A stretch of DNA of 64,000 bases, from positions 16,814,841-16,878,840 of the forward strand of contig CM038726.1 in assembly GCA_021613375.1 (NCBI GenBank), in the 5' to 3' direction. The DNA comes from Megaleporinus macrocephalus (taxonomy: Eukaryota; Chordata; Actinopteri; Characiformes; Anostomidae). Positions within the stretch are counted from its first letter, which is position 1. Each line of letters opens with the position of its first letter. A program made the position numbers and the translations under genes. Positions 1 through 13,178 of this stretch are shown piece after piece. A model generated the notes under the pieces. It saw only the letters and a list, made by a program, of their open reading frames with translations. It made no database searches and was not told the DNA's origin.

Positions 1-805
1 GACAAAGAATAGCCTCCACATTGAAACCGTATCTCTTTGCCAGGGATTCTTCTTTTTCACAGAATGTTTTTCAGGTTGAAAATATTTCACAACCACCCTC
101 TTGACCAAGAAACGCCACATTCAGCACCATTCAGCAAAATGGAAGTGTATAGGAACCACAGCAACTTTTTAGACCATGTAAAGTTACAGAGTGGGGTCAC
201 CGAGTGTTGAGGTACATAGTGCGTAGTTGCCAACACTCTGCTGGGTTTCAAACCTAATCTGGTATCAACATCAGCATACAGCCTGCACTCAGAGCTTCAT
301 GGCACACATTTTTATGATTGAACAGAATGCAAGCCTTACCTTACCAAGCACAATGGCAAGAGCTGGATGGAGTGATGTGTAGCGCCACCACTAAAACAGT
401 AAAAGCAGTGAAAACGTGTTCTGTGGAGTGACGAACGATGAGTCTGGGTTTGGTGAATGTCAAGAGAATAGTCATGCTTACTGTAAAGTTTGGTACAGGA
501 GGGATAATGCTATGGGTTTGGGCCTGGACCCCATTGTAGCAGCATAGTTTCAGCATACTAAGACATTTTGGCCAACTTTTGTGGGAACAGTTTAAGCAAG
601 ATCCTGATCTGTTTCATTGTGACTGTGTAAAGGCTGGTTGTGTGAGTCTGCAGTGGAAGAACTTGAGGTGGCCCACACAGACCCCTGACATCAACCTCAT
701 CAAACACCTTTGGGATGAACTTGAACAGAGATTGTGAGCCAGACCCTCTAATCCAACATCAGCTTCTAAGCTCACAAATGCTCTTCTGGATGAATGTTAC
801 TTGTA
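1..805 (+). mobile_element. Tc1/mariner-like transposon relic (transposase C-terminal half)
   Basis: The stretch 640-760 translates, with damage, as WKNLRWPTQTPDINLIKHLW followed by DELEQRL. This matches the Tc1 DD34E signature LxWPAQSPDLNPIEHLWDELE, with the catalytic Asp kept. GTGGIMLW near 480-515 matches the upstream GGGSIMVWG motif. Many stops and frameshifts occur and the left end lies outside the window. The right boundary is estimated from loss of similarity. Confidence 0.75.
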
Positions 806-2096
806 GTTTGTTGTGATGTTAGCAGAACAGAGACGCGAGTAAGATTTGCTGAATTGCTCTCATTTAGGTCTGGGAAAAAACCCTGCAGTTCTAGCACAGC
901 AGAGAGAAAAGAGGCTAAACTGAGTCACCCATTATTCTGGAAGGCCAGAGCTTGGATATCTATTATGTTAGCACAAAGGGAGCAGGCTAGTATACTACCT
1001 GTCATACTAACAGCCAAATTGATTTTGAATTGGGCCTTCCTAAGAGGTACAACAAAAGCACTGCCAATAGCACCCTGCAGTTCTAACTTGCTCATAAGTA
1101 GAGGCAACAGAGACAGTGTTTGTGATGTTGGCAGCGGGGGAGCGTATTTATGTTCCCAGGGTCCACGTCGCTTAATTCTATTTCACCTTAAAAAGACATT
1201 TTGGCCAAAATTAAACATTTTACCGTTACATGCTCGCATCAGCAGTGCCTCGCTATAGTCATATTACTTCTGATAACTATCTTTAGAACATCAACAAGGT
1301 ATTATGTACAGCTCGGTGCTGCACTTATGCAAACAGCATGCGCTGATGCAAGTCCAACCTAGGATTTTCTACTGACTAGACCAGTGTAAAATAAAATGGA
1401 AGACAAGCTTGAGTAATACATACACACACACACACACACACACACACGGCTGACAAAATACACAGATGCAGTAGATCCTGTGATATAAATAAAGGACTGA
1501 AGCCACAGAGAAAAGAAAAGAAACATCTGGTTAACATCTGAGTCTGCTATCTATTTACCTGCCACCAGCTTGAAAATCTTTCTGAGAAATGATAGGCACC
1601 GCTGGACCTCCTGTTTACTAGACAGGCGCTTTGACCAACAAAGCCATGGCGCCAAAGCTGCAAGCCGCCAGAGCCTGTTGCGGCCCTTTTTGCCCGGAGA
1701 GAGAACGTTACCCCCTAAAGCCCCAATATAGTATAGAGGTGAACACTGACTAGTTACTATGTCAGCACTCTTCTCTTGTCCTGTTAGGTATTTGGTAGCC
1801 TGTAGCTCAGAGGCTCTGCTAGCAGTCAGGATTGCTCAAGCAGGAATTTCCAATGACCTTGTGAGATGTTTGTGAAAATTGTGAACACTGATAAACGAAA
1901 ACATGAAAATGATGTAAATTCATGAGTTATGTCAAAAACGATGAGAGACAATAATTTCATGGTGATAAAAAAATGACAATGATAAAACGATGAGAACTAC
2001 AATGTTATGCTACAGAATTCTGCAGTGTTCTACTCCTGGATCATCGCTTACAGTGCTACATTTCCCAAGTCATCTTGTGTTATGCCAACGCCACAT
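806..2096. other. no gene recognised; possible LTR remnant at right end
   Basis: Mixed-composition sequence with an AC repeat. The part just before 2097 may be a decayed LTR, inferred only from the adjacent primer-binding site. An open frame 794-1258 has no recognisable domain. Confidence 0.4.
1422..1447 (+). repeat. (AC)n microsatellite
   Basis: 13 units, uninterrupted. Confidence 0.95.
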
Positions 2097-2113
2097 TGGT
2101 GTCAGAAGTGAGA
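2097..2113 (+). other. LTR-retrotransposon primer-binding site (tRNA-Leu type)
   Basis: TGGTGTCAGAAGTGAGA matches 16 of 17 bases of the complement of a tRNA-Leu 3' end, a common primer site of Gypsy-type elements. It follows ...CCACAT, consistent with an LTR ending in CA. Downstream, around 2275-2460, is a broken gag-like leader (TTDQQASLVALTAALQQRF). Confidence 0.6.
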
Positions 2114-2460
2114 AGGCACCCCTCAGCAGTCTTGAGAGAAACAGTGTTACCACAGCCTTAAGCGTGACACGGTGGAGAGGACCGAGCCCAGTTCAGGACA
2201 GTGGAGGAGGCATTGGAGGACTGTGGAGGACGTGATGAGGCTTGCAACAGGAGCCTGACTGGAGAACAGCCAATGAGATGGCTGGTGAGGATGCCTAGAC
2301 AGTGGCTAGTCATGAGAAGCTGACCACAGACCAGCAAGCCAGCCTGGTGGCTTTGACCGCAGCCCTGCAGCAACGCTTTAAGCAGGTGCTGTTAGTGTGG
2401 TTGGCTATGCCGGGGGGGCAGAGCTCCAGCATGCATGGGCAGCACCCTCAACTTGGGTCA
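2114..2460 (+). mobile_element. degenerate Gypsy-like leader/gag start
   Basis: GC-richer than its surroundings. It follows the primer-binding site and contains a frame 2302-2517 with TTDQQASLVALTAALQQRFK, resembling the N-terminus of fish Gypsy gag proteins. In-frame stops and the absence of pol show a truncated relic. The upstream LTR boundary is not resolved. Confidence 0.45.
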
Positions 2461-3819
2461 GAATTGTTCACAGCTAAAAGCATTTTCACAGAAACGTATT
2501 ACACAAAATGCCTGTGACAGTTTCATGATAGCTTTGTGAAGGTTTTGATCTAAAATGTAAAATCAGTTCATGGGGGAGAGATACATGCAGAGCTTTGCAA
2601 AGCAAAAACAGTGTTGCGTTGCTAAAATCTGGGTCTGTACTTTCCGTACTTTTCACATCCAACCTGGTTATGAAGTCACCAAAGGTCAAACCACAAAACA
2701 ACAATATTAGAACTTGTTACTTGGAAGTATGCAGCAGTGTTTAATTAGTAATGTTTAATGTAGTTAAGTTCAAATGAAATTAGGAAAATTTCAACCTTAA
2801 ACAAGTCCATGTTTAGTGAACATATAAAATATGTCTGTTGCCAATGAGGAAACAGAGTTGGGTTTTGGATTAGGCGTGCCTATGCACGGTACAACAAAAC
2901 CCTCGGGCAAGTCCACCCTGGAAGAACTGTATGACACTGTGAGCTGGCCTTTGCACCTTCCAGCCCAAGGAAGTGCATTAGGCAAGTAAAGCTAGATACT
3001 TCCATACATCTGCTTGTGCCAGCTGAGAGCAATTATGCTATTCGTCTGCATCCTGCCCCGTTTACACAATTCACTAGGAAAATGCTAGAGTTGAACATGA
3101 AACCACCTCCTCAACTAGAAAGGCTAATTCTATGTAGTCCACAGGTATTTGGCCTAGAGCACTAGAATGGTACACATAATGGGGGAAGACAGCATGAATA
3201 CATATTGGGTGAGTGCACCTGGAACGTCCTTGTCTGAATGCTTGAACATTACTTGGCTGTTAATCTTTTAGCGTTTAGCAGTTTTGTGGCGATAGTTCTA
3301 GCCTATTAGCACTCGCAGCATTATCAGTGCAAACATGCTCTTATTAGCTTAACCTTGTTTAGCGTAGTAGAGGCACCATGTTGTACCACTTGATGTATGT
3401 GTAAACCACATACTCAGGATTTGGTGCTTCTTGGATACATAGAGGGAAGCCCAAATGCTCTTATTATAACTTTCACAAGTTGCGGAACTGTATTTTTACA
3501 GGTTCTTATTTATTTCTGTTTCACACAAACACACATTTTATGGAGGAGTCTATTTGGTCTATTTTCATTTCTAGGGTACAGGATTCATTAGGAGCAGGTG
3601 TGTACATGTGTGCACGAGCGTGTGTGCTTTTGTGCCTGCTTGTTTCTGTTTGCGGTACCAGGACAGGCAGGTGTTCAGTACAGATGAAATCTCAGATTGA
3701 GTTACAACAAACGCCAACCATTGTGTTCTCTATCGAACCCCTCTCAGTTCTGAAAAGCTTTTCACCCTCTCAATGGTTTTCAATGGTTGACAAGTACAGA
3801 GATAAATAGACACATAGAA
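2461..3819. other. no gene or clear repeat seen
   Basis: Unique-looking AT-moderate sequence. Only short frames that look random are present. Confidence 0.4.
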
Positions 3820-3823
3820 TTAA

Positions 3824-4539
3824 AGGTGCAGTAAGTGGTTTTGTTGGTATCTTACCTCAACAGTGAAACAAGTACACCACTCCCTTCAGCACTCCTTCAG
3901 AAGCTCTGACCCTCCAAATTCTTTGGCAAGGTGAATCTTTGGATCTTCCTGGCCACAAAACCCTTTGTAAAACCCTTCATCTCCTGTACAGACAACTGTC
4001 ATGAGGCACAGAAATAGAAACTTATGTAACTAATCTTAGCTACATTGTGGGTTGGCTTCAGAACGTAACTGCAGCAGCTTGTAAGGTGGAATGGAAAAAT
4101 GGGGACAAGAAGCTGGAGAACAGGAACTGCCTTGTCTCTGGGATCTATTTATTGTTTAATTGCCTCACTGATGTTAACATAGCTCTTGCTCTTGCTGTTA
4201 AAAGCTTCCTTTTCAGTCTTTGTTCTTCAGATCTTCTTCTTTTAGGCTGTTTCTCTGCCATCTTTCCTTCTTGGCGATGCATGGAGTTTAGCACATAGCT
4301 CCTTCCCTTCCCTGTGTCTGATGCGCAAGCATGAATGGGGGCATTGCTCATTTACTGAAAGAGTATATGGAGGCTGGACCTCATCTAGTTTGTTCATTTC
4401 CAAGTTACAGATCCAGGGCTGGATACCAACACCAGATTTTTTTTCCAGCGTGCACAGCTGGACAGCTAGTGCACCGTTAGAAGATACTCATTGAAATTGA
4501 CAAAAAAGGTGGATGGGAATAAGATTGCTTACTGCACCT
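3824..4539 (+). mobile_element. TTAA-flanked TIR element (Kolobok- or piggyBac-like MITE)
   Basis: This 716-bp element has a perfect 12-bp terminal inverted repeat AGGTGCAGTAAG. It is flanked by TTAA at 3820-3823 and 4540-4543, the target duplication used by Kolobok and piggyBac transposases. The AGG start favours Kolobok. Short open frames inside have no recognisable transposase. Confidence 0.8.
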
Positions 4540-4543
4540 TTAA

Positions 4544-5689
4544 TAGGAAAACAGACTACGAGTGAGTGCTATATGCCTGCTATAGAGATGAACTCTCCCT
4601 CAGAATCTGTTTGTGGACTCTCACAATGCGGTATCAGTGAAATAAGTTTAAATGTCAGCTGCCTGAAAAATGTAATATTTCTGGCCTTCTGCTATATTGT
4701 CTTGCAGCCTTGATAACAGCATTACCTTTTATTTCACATCCTAGTATGGAGAGTTGTTTCCTTTGCAGTAGGCATGAGGCAACGAAGGGTGATCATCAGT
4801 CAGCCCTGGTTACAATACAGTCTCAAGGTCCTTACAATACGTTTGTTTACACTGAGCCAAACCCAGAGCTACAAGCTCTGCCAACCTCAATATAGGCATT
4901 GATTGTTTACACAGCGTCAAGCTAATATGTTTTATTCCAGCCATACGTTAGTGAGTTAGTAGCACAGTCAGACCTCGGAAAGCTAATCCTGCACTGGGAG
5001 CACCATTGGTACTGATTTCTTTGGGGTTTGCTCCTAAAGTATAATGCTAAAATTGGCAGGTTTTAAAGGGGCCTGAAGTTGGTAACATGGGTCATATAAA
5101 GCCCAACAGCAGCCCTATAGAATATTTTGGAAGAAAATTAATCCTATTCTTTGAGGCGCCCATGTTTAGACACTGCCATTTTAAAGCTTGGTATATGATT
5201 AACACATACCAGAGTGGTCTGTGGCTAGCCTGGAGCCTGGAGCAAACCAACGTGCTAAGAAAAGTCCCAAGATAAGGGACATGATCTTTGCCCAGGGCAG
5301 TATTAAGTACTAGGATAAGGTTAACACATTTTCCAATAAATTATACTCCTGATATAAACTAATTACAGGATTTGCTCATTTACAAGCATTTAAAATCTGG
5401 CCTAATCTCAGTAAATTAACTGCTAAACTAAAACCGTAGAGCATTTGGTGCTTAAGTGGTGTTTAGAGATCCACCTCATTAATACTGAGTAAAACGTACA
5501 GTATCATGTTATTTTGTACACTACAGTTTTAATAACACACATGCACACACACACATTTTTCCAAGCTGTTTAAGAACACTTTTCTCTTTTACTATGATGA
5601 ATGATGAAATGTAAAGAACAGCTGTCGTGTTCAAATGATGTCAAAAAAGAAATCGATAAAAACGTAGATGCATGTTTTTAGACAGTTGG
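4544..5689. other. no gene seen
   Basis: Short random frames only, with a small CA run near 5536-5556. Confidence 0.4.
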
Positions 5690-6836
<1,147 letters not shown>

Positions 6837-8556
6837 CAGCAATGTGCGGAAGTCTGAGATCACCTTTCATTTAATTAATTTAGTCAAAATGGACTTTAAA
6901 GCACAGGCTATTTTTTGTATCATCAAAAAGCAGAAAACATATATTCCCAATGAGCCTCCAACACTGAATATATCAAGTATGTTATGTGTGCGTTCTTTCC
7001 ATTTAGTACAGCTTCTTTGATTCAGTCTATTCCTCTTTTTGTCTATTGTGCTTTCTCAGTAAGAGCTTCTTGATAGCTACACATTTCAGAGCCACAGTGT
7101 TGAGTTTTTTTCTCACAGTGGAAAGACAGGAAATTGTGGTTTTTCTATTTCAGATCTGAAGCAAGAAAGAAGTTTTCTTTTCTCGCTCAAAGATAAAAGC
7201 TTTAAGTACTGTTTATCTGATGGAGACAGTTGTTAGGAGACTCTTTTACCCTTTATGAAGAATTAATAACTTATATTTAATGCATGTTTTGACTGGAAAT
7301 GAAATGAATGTTGGTCTCTGATTGCACATTATCATATTTCTTTGCATGAATCAATTAATAAGTCACTGGTTTCTACCACACTGTGCTTTAAGAATGAAAC
7401 AAACTGATTAGGTTGGACTGTTCTTTTCTGTTTTCTTCTCTTAAAATGACACCAACGATAACCTTTTTAAAGCATTTCTACTGTACGGTCAAAATAATCT
7501 AAAGCACCCAGCAGACACCAAACACTGCAGATAACTGTTTACCTGAAATTTAGAATTACTTTGAGATGATATATTGACCAATGCACTCAAAAGAAAAAAA
7601 AACTATAAAAAAATATAGAAGTATTTTTCTTTAGAGAAGACGTCAAGCCTTTTGAAAGACAATATGTTGTGTGTTTGTCTTGTTTTCTAGAGATGCACCC
7701 TTTCACCACCCTGCTATATAAATACACCTGACTCCTGCAGTCAATAGAGAGCCTTTCCCTGAGTGTGTCTGTGTGATTAGTAATGGACTGATTCACCGAT
7801 GAGAGGCTGTGGGTCTCTTAAGCTAATTTAGAAGCCAGACCCAGTCCTCCGGTTCACATTGATTTCTATTTCAAGTAGAGTGAGTCTCGGGAACAAAACT
7901 TTGTGTGCAGCTGTCTTGGATAAGTCAAGTTGGAATCATTATCCTGTATTTTATTGTACAGTATTATTTTTTGTTCATAATAAAGCCGTAATTAATTTTA
8001 GACAACCCTACAAAACCCCTCCTTATCCCTTAGAATGACCCTCTTGTCCTAGTTACCTGTCTTTAAGACTAAGATATGTAAATGAGTTCTGTTCTGACTG
8101 GCTGCTTGGGACTGAGCCTATTTCAAAAGCAGTCCAGGCTTAAACACCCCTTATAGCTTTGTTATGAATGGGCAGAGCTGAAATGCTGTATGATGTAAAT
8201 ATGTTGGTTTTGAAGACATCACAAAACAAAAAATGTTGTATTTTCATACTCTTCATACATACAGTTGCGTACAAACAAAAGAATAACTTGAACTGCACTG
8301 TTTTTTTTGAAGACTATATAAAATAAATCAACAAATCTAACACTGAATGTCTTCTGCGATTATTAAAAAATATTTTTTCTGTGCTGATGTTAGCATGTCT
8401 GATGACCTCGCTTATTACACAAGGTCTGCATCTATTTCCACATGTTGCTGCTGTGTGACCATTACAGTATCTCGATGTAAACCAGCAAATCAGAGCAGAG
8501 CTCATCAAATTATTAACAAACTCACCAAACAGAGGAAAACACCTCCTTTCCTTCTG
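6837..8556. other. no gene seen between the two minisatellites
   Basis: AT-rich sequence without recognised motifs. The frame at 8347-8571 runs into the first minisatellite unit and is probably chance. Confidence 0.4.
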
Positions 8557-9722
8557 CAGTTTAAATACTGAAACCAGTGCGTTCATATTGCAGACCACAG
8601 TTTAAATACTGAAACCAGTGCGTTCATATTGCAGACCACAGTTTAAATACTGAAACCAGTACATTCATATTGCAGGCTGCAGTTTAAATACTGAAACCAG
8701 TGCATTCATATTGAAGACCACAGTTTAAATACTGAAACCAGTACATTCATATTGCAGGCTGCAGTTTAAATACTGAAACCAGTACATTCATATTGCAGAC
8801 CACAGTTTAAATACTGAAACCAGTACATTCATATTGCAGGCTGCAGTTTAAATACTGAAACCAGTACATTCATATTGCAGACCACAGTTTAAATACTGAA
8901 ACCAGTGCGTTCATATTGCAGACCACAGTTTAAATACTGAAACCAGTACATTCATATTGCAGGCTGCAGTTTAAATACTGAAACCAGTGCATTCATATTG
9001 AAGACCACAGTTTAAATACTGAAACCAGTACATTCATATTGCAGGCTGCAGTTTAAATACTGAAACCAGTACATTCATATTGCAGACCACAGTTTAAATA
9101 CTGAAACCAGTACATTCATATTGCAGGCTGCAGTTTAAATACTGAAACCAGTACATTCATATTGCAGACCACAGTTTAAATACTGAAACCAGTACATTCA
9201 TATTGCAGACCACAGTTTAAATACTGAAACCAGTACATTCATATTGCAGGCTGCAGTTTAAATACTGAAACCAGTACATTCATATTGCAGACCACAGTTT
9301 AAATACTGAAACCAGTACATTCATATTGCAGACCACAGTTTAAATACTGAAACCAGTACATTCATATTGCAGGCTGCAGTTTAAATACTGAAACCAGTAC
9401 ATTCATATTGCAGGCTGCAGTTTAAATACTGAAACCAGTACATTCATATTGCAGACCACAGTTTAAATACTGAAACCAGTACATTCATATTGCAGGCTGC
9501 AGTTTAAATACTGAAACCAGTACATTCATATTGCAGACCACAGTTTAAATACTGAAACCAGTACATTCATATTGCAGACCACAGTTTAAATACTGAAAAC
9601 AGTACATTCATATTGCAGGCTGCAGTTTAGATACTGAAACCAGTACATTCATATTGCAGGCTGCAGTTTAAATACGGAAACCAGTACATTAATATTGCAG
9701 GCTGCAGTTTAAATACTGAACC
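8557..9722 (+). repeat. 41-bp minisatellite, about 28 units, two main unit types
   Basis: The unit is CAGTTTAAATACTGAAACCA + GTACATTCATATTGCAGACCA. Units end either in GCAGACCA (type A) or GCAGGCTG (type B). Rarer variants have GTGCG, GTGCA or GAAG. A 7-unit block at 8598-8884 recurs exactly in variant order at 8885-9171, showing a 287-bp higher-order period. Units degrade near 9600-9722. Confidence 0.96.
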
Positions 9723-12701
9723 ATTGCTAGTACATAAATTCTACAAAACCATCCACTAGTATTGTTTTCCAATTATTAAAGTCAATGTGACTGAATTACA
9801 CATACATTTCTCAGCCACCTGCAAACAATGAATGAAGGTATACAAAGTACACTTGTATGTGGTCTGTATCAAGAAAAATGGATAAAAATACCTTACATAA
9901 TATTGTATACAACCTTTGCAAATACTGTTCTGGCATTGTCTAAAATGTCTAGAACTTGCAGCTTTGTGCTTCAAAACTAGGGTTTACTGTACATTGAAGA
10001 AATAATGTTGTTAGACATCCCACAGATTCTAATAGACTCTCTTGAACCAAAGAGTTCAGCTCCAATCAAAAGCTACACACTTGATCTGGCCAGTCAAGCT
10101 TTTTGAAGGATACTTTCTCAGCAGACTGTCTTTATTGGGTCTCACATATGAAACTTGTGTACAACTTGGGATCAAGTGGAGATTTGGGCGCAAATAATGT
10201 TTCAAATCAAGTGTCGGCATATCATTACCTGATTTACACATCATTTACATTAAGCACGCCCTATCAGTGTATCACTTAAACTTGGGCACAACAGTAGCTT
10301 TCCATTCGCTGCATGAGCTAGAATACACCTGGGTGACGGCAGAACATCCTCACTGGCTCAATTCTCTGATGACAAACATTGTCAGCTGTGTGTCACGTGT
10401 TGAACCTTTTTAAGAACTTGAGATCTGTTGTTTCCTGGTTATTTCTCATCAGTCAGATTTTAAACTCAGATGCACCATAACTGACTGGGTTTAAGAGAAT
10501 CATTTTTGGACCAATGGAACCAATCCTTGTGCTCTTTGCACGTTTACAGCAGTTTATTGAAATAATTCTACTACAGGGCCTACAAATTAAGGCATCCCAT
10601 AACTAATGTTACTACACTATTTTTCTTTTAGGTTTGTGGGTGACCAGATTTAGATTGACAGCTCTGTGAAAGGGCAAAAACATGACTTTGGTTTCCATAG
10701 TTCTCAGTACTTGTATAGATTATCTAACAATATATCAGTCTAGAAACATACTGTATTTCTTTTTTTATTTCAGTGTTTGTTCAGTGTCTATGATAACAGT
10801 TTCTGATACATGGTTTGTAAATGGCCTTTATGTAAAGGATAATACTCTTGCTTTAGAAAGAGAGCAAACTCTAAAATGGCTGGTAAGTGCTTTATTGCAC
10901 TAGTAAGTCAACAGGTGACAATGTTGACTATACTGTAATACATTATGTGACCCTATCATAAAAAAACAGATTTAGAACACTTATAGTGAGTCTGTAAACG
11001 ACAATAGACATACAATAACAGTCTAAATGCATGGTAACAATCAGCTGTTTGGATATCAGACCATTGGGTCGTTTATTTCTACCAACTGTTTGTTTCTTAC
11101 CATCTATTCCTTCTTCCTATTAAGTATTTTTGCTGTGCTGTACGTGAATTGCACCTATAGGTTTACACTGCTCTTTAAATATGAATTTGTTTTGCTGGTG
11201 TATTTTGCTTGTTTTAAATGCTGCTCAACTTCAGAAGAACATTATTGTTGTAAAGATTGTGCTACACACAAGTTGTACTTAGAAAAGGCCTTTAGCAATG
11301 GTAATGTTATGTATTTGATATTTCGCCCACCTTCGTGTCTACAGTACTGTTATTCTCCTTTGGCTTTGGTGGAGATGTTGAGAAAGTAGGAGGTGGTGAT
11401 GGCGTTCCCAAGCTCTTCCTACAGGTAGAAGCAAATAAATCCTAACCTTAGTCAGTGTTCCCAGCACTGACCCTCAGCCATGTGCCCTAGTGTTACAGGA
11501 ACTGGGCTTTGACAGTCCTGATGCTACCCAGGCTTAATCTATGAAACAAACCTTTGATTCCAGATGACAATGTTTCTACTATGCCATTCCAACAATTCCT
11601 CAATCTTCTCCTCGCTTCCCAGCTCCCTAAGGGTTGCTCGGCTTCACTCTCACCCTTAGTGCTGCCCTTGGTGATGTTTATTCTCTGTGGGATGAATGTA
11701 CGTAAGCAAGCAAGCCAGAGAACTCAATTATGTAAATGTTGTATAATAAACAAAGGGAAACTATTAAAAAGTCCAAATATTAAACTCCGTAAACTCCAAA
11801 TTCTTCTGACCAGAATAGGACTGATAAGAATGCTCTGGTGGTTTGACTGCAGCAGTGCATCCCTTGAAATGTGAGGCAGGAAAATGATAGGAGGCAGAAG
11901 TGGTTCCCCTTCCTCTGTATTCTGATTATACAACATGAGCACAGAGGGAGGACATCAAATTGGAGAGGCAGAATTTCTGTCTTCTCTTTAGGCTTCTGGC
12001 TAAAACTGTAAGGAGAAAGAGCAGAGCTGTCTCGAGAGATTCCAACTCACTTAGCAAAAAGACAAGATAATAGATGCTTTACTGGAAAAAGGCAGAGGGA
12101 GAGATGGCAGGCAGATAAACTACAGATTTTTTTACAGATAGAAATTTGAAGGGGGGCAGGCAAGACAATATTAATTTAAACAACTACAGAGCACTTTGCA
12201 ATATTACATGTGTATTGGAGCTCGGTGAAGACAGCTACTATGAGGGCTGAGGCAACTGAGGCAAAGCAGGGCCACAATTGTTGTAGCTGTTTACTGTTGT
12301 AGAAGGTGCACCAAGTAAACCTATATATAGAAAGAAATTGTGATTGCTTTATCATCAGCACCTTGATATGTTATTATGGTTCTGTTTCCAATACAAAAGC
12401 TGAAATGGTTTCTGGTTTTAATGATATACAGAGATATAAAACTCTCAGTGATAATTACACTGCCTTAGAATGTATACCTGAACAATGACTGCCCTTTTAG
12501 TAGATGCCACGATGGAGCTTTTGCTACAGTCTGCAACCACATGCCATGACAATGCAAAATTCTAACCTGAACAGTAAGTGGTAGTAGTGCTGGTGGCCGT
12601 TTTTATATTTAGATTGTATTAGATTTTTAATATATGAAGAAGTTCTAAAGTTACAGTAAAAAAATAAATATATATATATATTTATATATAAAGCATTAAT
12701 A
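9723..12701. other. AT-rich intergenic sequence, no gene recognised
   Basis: Contains a 120-codon frame at 11027-11389 that is Phe/Tyr/Leu-rich in line with base composition. It has no signature of a known family. Confidence 0.4.
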
Positions 12702-13178
12702 TTGTGCAGAAGTCCTAGGCCCCAAACTCATTGTTCAGTAATTCATGTTTAATATTAATCAATGAGTGTATTTTTTTACTTTGAAGAACATTAAGTAATT
12801 CAAACAGATATAAAGAAGCATACATATTACATAAAGTAAGAGAGAAGTAGATCATATCATGTGCACCAGTTTGAAGAACAAAGTTCAGTTCCAGTTTCCT
12901 CATGGACGTCACAAACATTGTACCACTGTATTCAGTTCCTTCAGCAACAATTTTGATTTAGGTTAATGAGTACTGAGTAGCCGAAACCGGTATTAGGTGA
13001 TAACTATAAATAATACTGGGTTGTGTCCACATGGAAAGGTTCAGAAAGGGTTAAATAAATACACTGACATGTAAAGTAAAAGCACTACTTACTGTAATAA
13101 TATTATTTAAAATATTTAAAAAGATCATTTTTAAAATATAAGGTCCTCACGTGCCTAAAACTATTGCACAGTACTGTA
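12702..13178 (+). mobile_element. TIR element with TGTGCAxAAGTxxTAGGC ends
   Basis: The left end TTGTGCAGAAGTCCTAGGCC and the right end GTGCCTAAAACTATTGCACA are inverted matches. This resembles a fish Tc1/mariner-type MITE whose ends read TGTGCAAAAGTCTTAGGCAC. About 480 bp, no transposase. Confidence 0.6.

Noticed and set aside
8557..9722. Regular 41-bp repeats as a CRISPR array
   Set aside because: Units are directly adjacent with no unique spacers, and this is animal DNA; it is a minisatellite.
11027..11389. 120-codon hydrophobic plus frame
   Set aside because: Composition follows the AT-rich base content. No domain, no splice context and no similarity I recognise.
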